Shown here: positions 1 to 10,319 of the stretch, one piece after another
Layout: every line of letters begins with the position of its first letter
How positions within the stretch are numbered: position 1 is the first letter of the stretch
DNA from: Sthenelais limicola
Lineage: Eukaryota > Annelida > Polychaeta > Phyllodocida > Sigalionidae
NCBI GenBank assembly: GCA_942159475.1
Contig: OW804096.1
Coordinates: 142,345,951-142,409,950, forward strand
Reading direction: 5' to 3'
DNA length: 64,000 nt
Position numbers and translations under genes: made by a program
The notes under the pieces: model-generated
The model's database searches: none
What the model saw: only the letters and a program-made list of their open reading frames with translations
What the model was told of the DNA's origin: nothing

Positions 1-110
1 ATATTACATGCTGAACATGACATGTTTTTTATACATTTTCCACTGTACCATTAGTCCCATAATTCAATGCGAATCAAGATTCAAAATGGCGGCTATGCAA
101 ATCCCCTATT
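1..110 (-). mobile_element. MITE family B, truncated copy
   Basis: This is the terminal third of family B, cut by the window edge. It ends at the family terminus ATCCCCTATT and holds the conserved block TCAAAATGGCGGC, a YY1-like site. It matches copies at 10911-11204, 45789-46130 and (reversed) 8618-8966. Confidence 0.8.
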
Positions 111-476
111 GTGAGCTTACTGAAATAAAAGATAAACAAACAAACAAACAAACAACTCACCCAGTTACCCACTCACCCTCTCCCCCATCCCCTCTCCCAT
201 TTACCCATTCCCTCCCTCATAACCTTATCTACTGCTACCCACGCCTATTGTTCTCTCTCTCACTCATGTACTTATGCTTATACTATTGATCACCTCCCAG
301 TATCGATCTATAGCCTATAATTAGTGGCACAGGCCTTGGATTAGAGCAAGCAGGGCTACACAACCCATGATTTGATTTGGACATGAGTGAAGCTGGTTAA
401 TCAATATTATTATATAGGGCTGGTACTAGTGAGGTGTATGCTTCTCTAGTTGGCTCTAATTACCCCAGTCGGACAT
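111..476. other. Unique AT-rich spacer
   Basis: After a short (ACAA)n run at about 136-155 and a pyrimidine-rich stretch at 165-270, I see no gene, repeat family or conserved signal. Confidence 0.5.
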
Positions 477-710
477 GGGTCAAATCTTCAGAAACGTACA
501 ATTGGTCTTCTTCAATCTTCTCAAATAACTCACATTTAAGAGGAAAATCAGGTTCAAAATACAGTTCAACATAACCAGACAGGTTTATTGAATGAATACA
601 ATACAGAATATACTCAGATATACCTAGTATTTATCAATTTTCACTATAATTTAGCAGAATTTGAGAGATGTGTAGAACTGTAGATTGTGGATTTTCTGAG
701 AATCTGACCC
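477..710 (-). mobile_element. MITE-A copy (A3)
   Basis: Both 28-bp ends are present: GGGTCAAATCTTCAG on the left, and a diverged right end ending AATCTGACCC. The interior is A3 type (ACCAGACAGGTTTATTGAATG). The flanks ACAT/ATGT are not an exact duplication, so the copy is old or rearranged. Confidence 0.9.
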
Positions 711-743
711 ATGTTATTACAGCATCACCGTTTTACCTCACAG

Positions 744-825
744 CGATCTCTGTGATTGCGATGTGAGGTGTCAGCTTGATCAGCCCGCGGGAGACCAGGT
801 GCTGGACGATCAAATGCAACCATAA
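744..825 (+). CDS. Weak candidate terminal or internal exon
   Basis: A pyrimidine-rich acceptor (TTTTACCTCACAG at 731-743) opens a frame with three closely spaced cysteines near its start (LCDCDVRCQLDQ) and a TAA at 823. A donor-like GACCAG|GTGCTG lies at 798/799. The interval matches no repeat here. It is short, has no partner exon in view, and I do not recognise the peptide. This could easily be chance. Confidence 0.18.
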
Positions 826-828
826 ACA

Positions 829-1266
829 GGGCGGTAAGCTCTGCGGTAAGCCTTGCGATGGTTTGTGCTGGTTCTGTAAGTGGGTCAGATTTTCAGAAAT
901 TGTACAATTGGCAGCTGTACATATTTAGTAAATTCTGCTAAATCAGGCTGCAATTTGGTCAATACTAGGTAAATTCGAGAATATTTGGCATTGCATTGAT
1001 TCTAGCAATCTGTTTGGTTAGGTTAAACTGTATTTTGAACTTTATTTTCGTCTGAAATTTGGATTATTTGAGAGAATTGGCGAAGTTAAATTGTACATTT
1101 TCTGAAAATCTGACCCATGTGGAGAGGAATGATGAGGTCCTGCCTATATGGTTCACTGGCCATGTAAGTTAGTAGGACCTCGCCACTTCTCACCATCACA
1201 GCACCAACACAAGGCTTACTGCAGAGCTTGCCGCAGAGCTTGCCGCAGCCAGTGGAGACCCCCCTT
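829..1266 (+). mobile_element. Family F palindromic element split by a MITE-A
   Basis: The left arm (829-881, GGCGGTAAGCTCTGCGG) and right arm (1117-1266) match the near-palindrome at 15630-15847. A MITE-A at 882-1116 separates them. The undisturbed paralogue reads GTTCTGTAGGTGGAGAGG across the junction. That gives the empty site, with AGGT as the duplicated tetramer, now AAGT and ATGT. The outer part of the left arm is missing. Confidence 0.85.
882..1116 (+). mobile_element. MITE-A copy (A1) inside family F
   Basis: A full A1 copy with both TIRs, interior GGCAGCTGTACATATTTAG to TTTTCGTCTG. It interrupts an F palindrome, so the insertion site is known from the paralogue at 15630-15847. Confidence 0.95.
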
Positions 1267-1346
1267 ATGTATGGTAAATGCAGATACATTACAGTCTAGG
1301 TCCAAACCCTCAAATCAGATAAGAATGGTATGTCAGCCTACTTCGC

Positions 1347-1515
1347 TAATCAGTTTCCAGGCCTAGGACTCGGCGTTCTAAAGGGAATACAATGCCATTT
1401 TGCGGTCTTAATGGAATTATAATGACTCTTTGCGGTCTTAATGGAATTATAATGACTCTTTGCGGTTTGAGGTGAGAAGCTTTCCTTCCATTTGAAGGGT
1501 CTCTCCCAACTTGGG
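1347..1515 (+). repeat. Dispersed repeat G with two 30-bp units
   Basis: This block, with CCTAGGACTCGGCGTTCTA and TTTGCGGTTTGAGG, has a diverged inverted homologue at 31199-31312. A 30-bp unit starting TTTGCGGTCTTAATGG is tandemly duplicated at 1402-1461. No coding potential is evident. Confidence 0.6.
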
Positions 1516-1537
1516 ACCTGGACTGCATTATACATAT

Positions 1538-1772
1538 AGGTCAGATTTTCAGAAAATGTACAATTGGCAGCTGTACACATTGAGTAAATTCTGCTAAATT
1601 TGGCTGCAATTTGGTCAATAGTAGGTAAATTCGAGTATATTCGGCAATGCATTGAAATTAGCAATCAGTTTGGTTGGGTTGAACTGTACTTTGAACATTA
1701 TTTTCGTCTAAAATTTGGGTTATTAGAGAGGATTGGTGAAGGTTAATTGTACATTTTCTGAAAATCTGACCC
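1538..1772 (+). mobile_element. MITE-A copy (A1), TSD ATAT
   Basis: A full-length A1 copy. The first base of the left tip is A instead of G. Exact ATAT flanks at 1534-1537 and 1773-1776. Confidence 0.95.
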
Positions 1773-2116
1773 ATATAGGAAATTGCACTACTTAATAGCA
1801 CCTGCTTGACATAAAAAAGGAGTGGGAATCAATATACCCTCATCCTTGGACAATTCTGGTGTACAAAAAAAATCACAATCTGAAAATATTTGGACCAGTG
1901 CTTGACATAGAAAATTATGATATTTGGTATTTTTCCAAAATTAATCCTAGGCAAGATCTATATCGCCACACATACAAATACAAATATTTGCTTCAAAATC
2001 AGTTAAAAATATTCTGAACTGATAGTAGAGGCCTAAATAATAAGAAATAACTCTAGAATTTGTTATTTAGAATTAAAAGAATCCTTATTCCTGGCATGCC
2101 CTGCCTGGTACATAGA

Positions 2117-2607
2117 TAGAACCTAACGAGAATATGGTACAAGGGACTCTATTGTGCTGTCTGAGATGGGTTTTTTTTCGTGGCCCAGGTTACGAGGACA
2201 GTGTAGTACACTCTGTCCAGCCTCTAAAGAACAGAAACTTCAAAGAAGGATACAAATACAGGGTCACGTCTGGGAATGTCTTTAGCGATGGTGTGAGGGC
2301 CTAGAACATGTCAATGTCAAAACAGCTTTAAAAGTAATGTTCTCTCTTCAAATTGCAATGGGGGAATGAGAAAAGTTTTAACCCTGGAGAAGGGGACCAA
2401 ATTTAAAAGCTATAAATGGCGAGGACCATGACATATTTGAGAGACAGGAACATGAGAGTGGCAGCATATCCACCAACTAATTTGTGAATCAGTGCTGTCA
2501 AAGTCAGTGCCCCATTGTGACCCCTGAACCCCCACCATCCTTGCCGCGCTCTTTAGAGGCTGGACAGAGTGTAGTGTCCCGAGTATCACATTCAAATTAA
2601 GGTTCTA
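2117..2607 (+). mobile_element. Family H inverted-repeat element
   Basis: The ends TAGAACCTAACGAGAATATG and TTAAGGTTCTA are inverted, and match the shorter copy at 26518-26678. A second inner inverted pair (AGTGTAGTACACTCTGTCC near 2200, GGACAGAGTGTAGTGTCC near 2565) gives a nested hairpin. No open frame. Confidence 0.7.
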
Positions 2608-2739
2608 TATTTACTCCCACGTTGCTATGCTTACCTTATATGGCTATGTTTACTGGGGACAGGAAGTCATACCACCGCGTGGAAATGGTGCAAATTACCA
2701 CACTACTCCCGCCCATACAAATAGCATGTGGTACATTCA

Positions 2740-3010
2740 TCAACATGACAATAAACTGCCTTTCTGTCTCTTTTTCTCTGTCTCTCTCTCCCTTCATCCC
2801 TATCTCTTATTTCCTGGGTAAGATCATAAACAAACTTCCTCTCAGCTCTCCCTGGTAAAGACAATAAAGTGCCTTTCTGTCTCTTTTCTCTGTCTCTCTC
2901 TCCCTTCTTCTCTATCTCTATTTCCTGGGTATGATCATAAACTGCCTCCCCCTCAGCTCTCCCGCCCTTGATGAAACACTCTTAAATGTGTTAATAAGGG
3001 CGTAAAGCAC
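2740..3010 (+). repeat. Orphan units of the element-D minisatellite
   Basis: Two 73-bp-type units (AAAGTGCCTTTCTGTCTC, then CT-rich, ending TATTTCCTGGGTATGATC) and one 80-bp-type unit (CTCAGCTCTCCCGCCCTTGAT, TGTGTTAATAAGGGCGTAAAG). They match the arrays at 23098-23735 and 41400-42715. Flanking TIRs of element D are absent. Confidence 0.75.
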
Positions 3011-3247
3011 CAATCTCACTCACTTCATCAACGTGGAGTAATGTTGTATGGACTGCAGGGCTGTGATATTCTGACCTACCTGAAAGTGACTCATTTCTTG
3101 TTTTATCGCCCAACTCCCGAGACACAGGCCCTCCTCCTACCGCCAGACCTTTTACCCATGCATAGATGATGCCATTTTGAATCAAGATTTGCATTGATTA
3201 ATGGGGAACGATTCCCAGGCACACATGGAGCATCTTCTAGCCTTTAT

Positions 3248-3482
3248 GGGTCAGATCTTCAGAAAATGTCCAATTGGCCTTCACCAATCCTCTCAAATAA
3301 TTCACATTTAAGACAAAAATGATATTCAAAATGCAGTTTGATATAACGGAACTGATACTTTAAATCAATGCGATACCAAATATACTCAGATATACCCGGT
3401 ATTCATCGTTTTTCAGCCTAATTTAGCTAGAATTCCTAAATTTGTAGAGCTGCCAATTGTACATTTTCCAAGAATCTGACCC
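3248..3482 (-). mobile_element. MITE-A copy (A2), TSD TTAT
   Basis: Full A2 copy between exact TTAT flanks (3244-3247, 3483-3486). Interior has AACTGATACTTTAAATCAATG. Just before it, 3171-3205 resembles a degenerate piece of family B. Confidence 0.93.
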
Positions 3483-3486
3483 TTAT

Positions 3487-3994
3487 AGCTTTCTTGTATC
3501 GTGCGGCCATTTTGAATAGCGATCCAGTGGGAGACGTTTAGATGAGGTCTATATTAGGTCGGCCGGATTAATATAATTATTGGGCTAGACACCTAATTGT
3601 TTATTTAACAATGTTTGTAGGGTAATATGATATTGGTATTTTTGTTAATAATATATACGCATTGGATAGGATATCTTGAATGCAAAATCACCCCATATAA
3701 ATAAGAATAATTTTTAATTACAAAGAGTACAAATGAGGCAGTACTAAACAGCCTGCACCATACGATCAAGTGTTATAATACCCCATCCCAACGTTCACCC
3801 CCCACCCCCACCCTCACCCCAAAACAGTTTGCATGCCGCGAATTTCACTTGCCAAATGAGCCGGACAAGCTCTTATTTCGATCACTGAGGTATATTAATC
3901 TATAATAATCTACACGTACAATACACCAAGGCTATCCACCAAGTGATCTACTATGTTCTCTGCTGTGAGCTAAGAGAGCTTGGGTACGATTACT
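3487..3994. other. Unique sequence, nothing recognised
   Basis: A C-rich run lies at about 3785-3822 (CCCCCACCCCCACCC). A GCGGCCATTTTGAAT block near 3503 resembles the family B YY1-like core. No exon structure seen. Confidence 0.4.
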
Positions 3995-3998
3995 ATAT

Positions 3999-4233
3999 AG
4001 GTCAGGTTTTCAGAAAATGTACAATTGGCAGCTGTACACATTCAGTTAATTCTGCTAAATAAGGCTGCAATTTGGCCAATACTAGGTAAATTCGAGTATA
4101 TTCGGCATTGCATTGATTCTAGCAATCTGTCTGGTTAGGTTGGACTGTATTTTGAACTTTATTTTCGTCTGAAATTTGGGTTATTTGAGAGGATTGGTGA
4201 AGATGAATTGTACATTTTCTGGAGACTTCACCC
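3999..4233 (+). mobile_element. MITE-A copy (A1), one-sided variant tip, TSD ATAT
   Basis: Full A1 copy with exact ATAT flanks. The left tip is the standard type. The right tip is the variant ending GACTTCACCC instead of AATCTGACCC. Confidence 0.93.
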
Positions 4234-4237
4234 ATAT

Positions 4238-4790
4238 ACGTGTGAGTAGTGTATAAGAAGAGGGCTTAGCCCCGGGTCCCCATTCAATGGATACCGTAGA
4301 GTAAACTTTATTAATCTCGGAGTACTCGGCAGTATGAGAGTATAGGGATGCACGTTTTCAATATTTGTACTGAGATCGATATTTTTTAAAATTTACAAAA
4401 ATTCAAAACTTTCCCCTAATGGAAGATTTGGCCAAATTTCATCAGAATTTTTCAAAAGTTATATAGTCTGCTATACAAGAAGTAGAGGTCCTAATTAATA
4501 AAAAAAATCACTTTTTTTTCTTTCGGAAATCTCTGCCTACGGCACCGTGCTTATGCGGACGAATCTCGTTCAATAAATTTTCGATTATTGCTGGCTCGTT
4601 CCATTCTCTCTATATATATCATGTAGCCAACATACATACAGCCTACATACCCAGACCCACATCTTATGAACTCAAGTGAACTGACAAGGGTTTAGGGGCC
4701 ACTTCCCATCCCGTGGGGACATAGCTAGATGTTGCACCCAGATGTCAACCCAGCCCATCGTATGCCTTGTTACATAGAAACTTTCTTCTC
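4238..4790. other. Unique AT-rich sequence
   Basis: No repeat family, exon or RNA signal recognised. The stretch leads into the pyrimidine tract that starts near 4790. Confidence 0.4.
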
Positions 4791-4850
4791 ATTCTCCCTC
4801 CCTCCCTCTCTCTCTCTCCCTCTCTCTATCCCTCCTCTCAGTATCGCTGT

Positions 4851-4881
<31 letters not shown>

Positions 4882-5010
4882 CCCCTCTCTCTCTTTCCCC
4901 TTCTCTCTGTCTCCCTCTCTCTCCCCCTCTCTCTCTCTTTCCCCTCCTCTCTGTCTCTTTATCTCTCTGTCCTTGTCTCCATCTCTCTGTCAGTCCTTCC
5001 CTATGCCTTA
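4790..5010 (+). repeat. CT-rich polypyrimidine tract
   Basis: Almost pure C/T on the plus strand, built from CTCTCTCTCC, CCCTCC and CTTTCCCC motifs. The long P/S/L open frames here are translations of this tract, not genes. Confidence 0.95.
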
Positions 5011-5027
5011 CTCCACCCTATCTGACC

Positions 5028-5160
5028 ACGAGCACCACTACCACCCTACCACCACCCTACCACCACCACCACCCTACCACTACCACCACCACCACCCTAC
5101 CACCACCACCACCCTACCACCACCACCACCCTACCACCACCCTACCACCACCACCACTAG
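5028..5160 (+). repeat. CCA/CCACCCTA microsatellite
   Basis: Imperfect tandem repeat of ACC units broken regularly by CCCTACC. It encodes His/Thr/Pro runs in different frames. Confidence 0.95.
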
Positions 5161-5177
5161 ATCAATCAATACTTGTC

Positions 5178-5190
5178 GTTGCTAGGCAAC
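5178..5190 (+). promoter_or_regulatory. RFX X-box-like palindrome
   Basis: GTTGCTAGGCAAC is a near-perfect match to the inverted-repeat X-box bound by RFX factors. It lies in a short non-repetitive island between two pyrimidine tracts with no exon beside it, so function is unknown. Confidence 0.35.
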
Positions 5191-5269
5191 ACCAAGGATT
5201 AGGATTGGGGTCACAAAACAACCCACAATTCTGGCCATTTCCGATCAGAGATTGCAAGGTAACTACGTG

Positions 5270-5910
5270 GTTACTCTTTCTCTCTCCCCCCTCCCTCTCT
5301 CTTTTCCTCTCCCCCTCCCTCTCCACCTCAATCTCCCTCCCCCTCCCTTTCACTTTTCTCTCCCCCTCTCCTGCTCCCTCTCTCCCTCCCTCCCTCCCTC
5401 CCTCTTTCTCTCTCCCCCTCTCTCTCCCTCCCTCTCTCCCCCTCAATCTCCCTCTCCCTCCCTCCCTCTTTCTCTCTCCCCCTCTCTCTCCCTCCCTCCC
5501 TCTTTCTCTCTCCCCCTCTCTCTCCCTCCCTCCCTCTTTCTCTCTCCCCCTCTCTCTCCCTCCCTCTCTCCCCCTCAATCTCCCTCTCCCTCCCTTTCAC
5601 TTTTCTCTCCCCCTCTCCTGCTCCCTCTCCCTCCCTCCCTCCCTCCCTCTCTCCCCCTCTCTCTCCCTCCCTCTCTCCCCCTCTCTCTCCCTCCCTCCCT
5701 CTTTCTCTCTCCCCCTCTTTCTCTCTCCCTCTCTCCCCCTCAATCTCCCACTCTCTCTCTCCCTCCTCTCTCTCCCTCCCTCTCTCCCTCCCTCTCTCCC
5801 TCCCTCTCTCCCCCTCAATCTCCCTCTCCCTCTCCCTCTCTCTCCCTTTCACTTTTCTCTCCCCCTCTCCTGCTCCCTCTCTGCCTCCCTCCCTCCCTCC
5901 TCACCTTCCC
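5270..5910 (+). repeat. CT-rich tract with longer repeat units
   Basis: About 640 bp, over 95% C/T, with higher-order units such as CTCCCCCTCAATCTCCCTC recurring at ~5430, 5570, 5738 and 5810, and ACTTTTCTCTCCCCCTCTCC recurring at ~5350, 5600 and 5850. All overlapping open frames are artefacts of this composition. Confidence 0.95.
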
Positions 5911-6144
5911 TTCCCATGTAAGAAGAGAAAACAACCCCATGGGGGTGAGGTCACATAAACTATGCATTTCCCTTCCTTATTATCGTCCTCGATTTGACTC
6001 CTGATCATAAATCGCTGAAATTGATATTCAATAGCGATAACGAGGTCTTCACCCAACAGAAGAGTTCGTATCTTACCCAATAGGGGGATTTTAAGGACCC
6101 CATTCTGGATTTAGTTTCACTAGGCATCATGGGAGTTATATATC

Positions 6145-6352
6145 TCCCTTTCTCTCCACTCTCTCCCTCTCTCTTTTCCCTCCTCTCTGTCTCGCTGTCC
6201 CTCCCTCTCCCTCTCTCTCTCTCCCTCTCTCTTTCCCCTCCTCTCTGTCTCGCTGTCCCTCCCTCTCCCTCTCTCTCTCTCCCTCTCTCTTTCCCCTCCT
6301 CTCTGTCTCGCTGTCCCTCCCTCCCTCTCCCTCTCTCTCTCTCCCCTTCACC
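6145..6352 (+). repeat. CT-rich minisatellite
   Basis: Three near-identical ~60-bp units containing CTCCTCTCTGTCTCGCTGTC followed by CT runs. Confidence 0.9.
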
Positions 6353-6463
6353 AATTAAATGCCTGAATAGGGTATTTTTTCAGAAGAACAGCAATTTTAA
6401 GGATACAGATAGGCTATGGAAGGTACTTTTTATTTTACCAATTTATTACTGTTGCTGTTATCT

Positions 6464-6780
6464 ATACATAGATTTCACATGACGTCACCCAGTAGGCTGG
6501 GGTATCACAGTGGCTACCATGTCTGGGGTCACTGCTACGCTTGCCGTCTATGGCGGGGGTATCAAAACAAAGTTGATAAAACTCACAAGAGTAGATACTT
6601 GGGTAATTCTACACTAAAGGCAGATTATCTAACCTATCATGAAGATATTGTTGAGGAAGATGAAAATTAGTAAAGGTTAAAACAGCCAGAAAACTGTATT
6701 TTCAAGTATCGCAGCATACATAGGCATTTAACTTGACCCCAAACATGGCCAGGGCCATGACGTCAGTGAAATCTATGTAT
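6464..6780. mobile_element. Element Q with CRE-bearing inverted ends
   Basis: ATACATAGATTTCAC(A)TGACGTCA at 6464-6487 is inverted at 6758-6780, giving ~22-bp ends, each with a perfect TGACGTCA palindrome (CRE). The ~317-bp span has no convincing open frame. One copy only, so element status is inferred. Confidence 0.55.
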
Positions 6781-7117
6781 TTGCACTTAGTATACATGTA
6801 GACGGCCAGAAGGCAGGATAAGAAAACTAAAGTATTTGCAAAAAAAAGCCTCCAAAACATTTTTAAAAAGTCTAAACCGACAATTTTGGAGATACTGTTT
6901 ATTCACCAAGGTGTGAAAACGGAAATAAAAGAATATTAATCGGTGTCAATGAAAAACGAGAAAAATATCCATGGTGACCATTGAACATATGTTTCATTAT
7001 TAAATACAATATTGAATCAACTTGGCGATGACACGAAACTAGAGCATATATTTGTAATTTTCTGAAGGCAAATAAAATCAATCTGACAAATATTTATCTT
7101 TACAAGTTGAGACTTCT
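6781..7117. other. Unique AT-rich sequence
   Basis: I see no repeat family or exon. Nothing supports a gene. Confidence 0.4.
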
Positions 7118-7181
7118 ATATATCCCATGATGCATTGTAACTGACATGCGTAGTTGCACCTGTAAGTCCCCTATGCTGAGT
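7118..7181 (+). mobile_element. Degenerate family B end
   Basis: CCCATGATGCATTGTAACTG followed by ACATGCG, AGTTGCA and AGTCCCCTAT parallels the 3' end of the full B copy at 8618-8966 with several substitutions. Confidence 0.45.
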
Positions 7182-7469
7182 CCAAGATGGCTACCTCATC
7201 ATTTGCTGCGGAACTGTATTCATGACAGCAAATGGCCTTTTTGCCTTTCTAACATGGCGCCAGATTTATTTCTTCTGTCGAGGAGATTGGTCAGGATTTT
7301 GATAATTTAGGAAATCTATCGTTTATGGGCCAGGACACATTGATATGTACAATAGGGGTTCTTCCAACCACAAAAATAGTAAGATTTAAATCTGAAAATT
7401 TTTCACTTTTATCAAAACGGGTTCTCAGCTTTTACATCATACAATAAAGTACTATTATCAGACTAGCCA

Positions 7470-7575
7470 TTCTTCTTCTTCTTCTTCTTCTTCTTCTTCT
7501 TTTTCTTCTCCCTCCTCCTCCTCCTCCTCCTCTTCTTCTTTTCCCTCCTCCTCCTCCTCCTCCTCCTCCTCCTGA
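7470..7575 (+). repeat. TTC/TCC microsatellite
   Basis: Runs of (TTC)n and (TCC)n in two alternating blocks. The complementary strand gives the K/R-rich frame. Confidence 0.97.
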
Positions 7576-7966
7576 AAATGAATGACGAATTAACCATTGA
7601 AAATGCGTGCGAACTGGGAAATTTTTTCCGGGTTAGCTGAGAACTAGAGATCAAATCGGAAACTTCCTAAAATTCCCAAATTGTGCTTTTTAATATTTAG
7701 CTAATCTTCCCTTTCCATCATTTCTACTTAGACTTCATCACTGGGGCATAGTTTTTGTTAATTCACTCCGAGCTGGCATCTAATTCTCTAGACACCCTGC
7801 TACTTCGGAAAAACACTTGGCTTGGCCGCCGAGCTGGGCCAATTTTCCCGAAATAGGATGCCAGTTCACTGAGAAAAAGGCTAATCAGGAATATGGTTAG
7901 GTAAATTAGGAAAAGTATTACTAAAATTCTGTACATTTGGGTTATATGTATAAATGGCTTTCCATA

Positions 7967-8053
7967 CAATACACACCAGAGCTACATTCAAGAAGTAGCA
8001 AGACACTAACATTGCTGGAAGCTGGAAGTGTTGGTTTTGGTGGCCAGGAAATG
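7967..8053 (+). repeat. Direct repeat, copy 1
   Basis: About 87 bp beginning CAATACACACCAGAGC and ending GGCCAGGAAATG. It is repeated at 8358-8443 with a few differences. A truncated family C element separates the copies. The second copy lies immediately upstream of the candidate signal-peptide exon. Confidence 0.95.
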
Positions 8054-8055
8054 AT

Positions 8056-8343
8056 TGTTTCTAGATTTTAAGTTTGATATTTTCGTTTTTGAAAAAAAAA
8101 GTTTCCAATATTTCTGGGGGTCAATAAACAGTAAAGTAACTAAATGTAGTCCATATGAGGACCCTTAAAACGAAAGGATATATCACTTAGATTGTCCTGA
8201 AATTTGATACATTAATTGATATAGCTGTAAGTGATCGACCCTCTAAAAATTAGAACATTCCAATAATGTGATCTTGTGATAAAAACACTTTGAAAAATAT
8301 CAATTTTGCGACTTATGACTAATTTTCCTGAAACACATCACAT
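8056..8343 (-). mobile_element. MITE family C, 5'-truncated
   Basis: Retains one terminus (CTGAAACACATCACA) and most of the interior (AACAGTAAAGTAACTAAATG, AATATCAATTTTGCGACTTA). The other terminus is missing, and the truncation point abuts direct-repeat copy 1. Confidence 0.85.
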
Positions 8344-8357
8344 ATTATATCAGGGTG

Positions 8358-8443
8358 CAATACAGACTAGAGCTTCATTCAAGAAGTAGCAAGACACTAA
8401 CATTGCTGGAAGCTGCAAGTGTTGGTTTTGGTGGCCAGGAAAT
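8358..8443 (+). repeat. Direct repeat, copy 2
   Basis: Second copy of the 7967-8053 sequence, including GCAAGACACTAACATTGCTG. It would form the 5' leader of the candidate exon at 8471-8567. Confidence 0.95.
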
Positions 8444-8470
8444 GGATGTCACAGGGCGGTGGGGACTATT

Positions 8471-8567
8471 ATGATAAATACGCTGGCAATGCTATGGTCC
8501 ATCTCCGCTCTGCTGCTAGTGGGGCTTGCCTTCCAGACTTGCTCACTGATTACTAGCCAAGACACAG
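8471..8567 (+). CDS. Candidate first exon encoding a signal peptide
   Basis: The frame from ATG at 8471 runs 32 codons with a typical secretory layout: a short N-terminus (MINTLAM), a hydrophobic core (LWSISALLLVGLAFQT), then polar residues (SLITSQDT). It ends at ACACAG|GTTAGAT, a plausible splice donor that leaves a phase-1 junction. Phase 1 just after the signal peptide is common in metazoan secreted and receptor genes. An upstream ATG at 8441 opens an overlapping ten-codon frame. The leader contains the second copy of an 87-bp duplication. No following exon could be matched, and a family B MITE begins 50 bp downstream. It may be a gene end, a dead fragment, or chance. Confidence 0.35.
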
Positions 8568-8617
8568 GTTAGATCTGAGCGCTTTTTATAGGGCAGTTTT
8601 ATGAAACGCCAGTGAGA

Positions 8618-8966
8618 ATAGGGAACTTGCATAGCCGCCATTTTGAATCGTGATTCGCATGGAATTATGGGACTAATGGTACAGTCTAAAATCTATGGGA
8701 AACATGTCATGTTCAGCGTGGTGTATTTATCAATGCTCTAGTGGCAATATCTATGTGTTATACATGTTTCCATGACACAAGACCCCATCTTTCCCATCAT
8801 GCATTTGGTTTTCATAGATCATTTTTACAAGCTCTGATATTGGTGAAAACATTCTTGCAATATTCGATAAAAATGTTGCCAAATAGATATATGTCAGATT
8901 TCAACAGAATCCATCCCAGCATGCAATGCAGTAGACATGCGCAGTTAGACATGCAAATCCCCTATT
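8618..8966 (+). mobile_element. MITE family B, full copy
   Basis: About 349 bp with inverted ends ATAGGGAACTTGCATAG and ATGCAAATCCCCTATT. GCCGCCATTTTGAATCGTG lies just inside the left end. This is the reference copy for family B. Confidence 0.88.
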
Positions 8967-9103
8967 GTGATTCGTTATAGGGGACTTGTATTGAATAACT
9001 GAGAATTCTGAGCTGCCCGAATTGTACATTAGCGATCTGAGTAATGGCGTCAGAACGACACTGAAATTGCTGCGACTATAGATGAGCGATTTCACTGGTA
9101 AAT

Positions 9104-9330
9104 GGGTGAGATCGCCAGAAAATGTACAATTCTTCTTCACCAATCCACTCAAATAACCCAAATTTCCGACGAAAATAAAGTTCAATTAACCTAACCAAAC
9201 CGATTGCTAGAATCAATGCAATGCCAAATATACTCGAATTTACCCAGTATTGACCACATTGCAGCCTAATTTAGCAGTTTTTGCTAAATGTCTACAGCTG
9301 CCAATTGTACACTTTCTGAAAATCTGTCCC
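9104..9330 (-). mobile_element. MITE-A copy (A1), variant left tip, TSD AAAT
   Basis: Starts GGGTGAGATCGCCAG (variant tip) and ends AAAATCTGTCCC (standard type). Exact AAAT flanks at 9100-9103 and 9331-9334. Confidence 0.93.
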
Positions 9331-9712
9331 AAATAGCCTAGATTTTCCACACAATAGCGACTTTTGTTTGTTTCTTAGTTCATTAAAATTATCAACAGCA
9401 CTAGGATTTCTCACCTTTCAGGCTGAAGATGCATGTTCATATTGTCTTATTGAACAATGGGCGTTTGGAGAAATAGAGACAGAGAAAAAGGTGGAGGAAA
9501 GATCTGTAGATTGTGCATTTCTGAAAACCTGAAACAGTAAAGCCTTGAGTCAAGTCTGTCCTGTCTTTTACTGGCCGCTGACACAGGACTGGTAAGGTTC
9601 CCCATGTCTCTGGTTCATCTGGACGAATCGTGGCCGTGCGCAAACCATTTTCGCCGAAAATAAACACAAGCTCATAACCGCCACCCATGCCTCTATAACA
9701 GAGAACCTATGT
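9331..9712. other. Mostly unique; acceptor-like site at 9420
   Basis: TTTCTCACCTTTCAG ends at 9421 and is followed by about 38 open codons (begins AEDACSYCLIEQW). The end of that frame overlaps a sequence like a MITE-A terminus (GTAGATTGTGCATTTCTGAA), so the downstream part is not host coding. No gene is supported. Confidence 0.25.
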
Positions 9713-9947
9713 GGGTCAGATTATCAGAAAATGTACAATTCGCCTTCAACAATCCTTTCAAATAACCCACATTTAAGATAGAAATGACCTTCAAAATGCA
9801 GTTTAACATAATAAAACTGATAGTTTACATCAATGCGATATCAAATATAATCAAATATATCTAGTATTCCTGACTTTTCAGCCTAATATAGGAGAATTCC
9901 CTAAATGTGTAGAGCTGCCAATTGTACATTTGCTGAAAATCTGACCC
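9713..9947 (-). mobile_element. MITE-A copy (A2)
   Basis: Full A2 copy with both standard tips. Flanks ATGT/ATAT differ at one position. Confidence 0.93.
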
Positions 9948-10144
9948 ATATATAACCAAACCCCATCCAACGCACTTTTCTCGCTTAATTCGATCTTAGA
10001 CTGTCTAATTCTTTCACCAATCGAAAGGGAATGCCATCAATAACTACATATATGAGTTTAAAAGAAATCCGAATCCCAGATGTGGAGATATTAGTGAAAT
10101 TAAAAAATAAAATGCCTCGAAAATGAGACAAACTTAAAAAGGCT

Positions 10145-10200
10145 GGCTACTGTGGGACTCGACCTCACAATGTCCAAAGCTTTAGCCACTTGGCTATAGG
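10145..10200 (-). ncRNA. tRNA-like promoter remnant (possible SINE head)
   Basis: On the minus strand, TAGCCAAGTGGCTAAAGC resembles a pol III A box. About 22 bases on, GGTCGAGTCCC resembles a B box. The cloverleaf is too short and the acceptor stem does not pair, so this is not an intact tRNA gene. A tRNA pseudogene or tRNA-derived SINE head fits best. No second copy was found here. Confidence 0.35.
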
Positions 10201-10319
10201 GGAATATATTAGGGCACATGCACTACAATATACTATCTTTGAAAGTCCCTCTGTTTGACTTGATAACTCAAACTAATCATAAAAATATATCTTGAAACTG
10301 CATTCTATTTCTATAATAG

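Noticed and set aside
4729..6482. Open frames up to 384 codons, rich in Pro/Ser/Leu or Arg/Glu/Gly
   Set aside because: They are translations of CT/GA repeats. Overlapping frames on both strands are equally open, and there is no domain, start context or splice signal.
10145..10200. Functional tRNA gene
   Set aside because: A- and B-box-like motifs exist, but anticodon and acceptor stems do not form and the spacing is too short.
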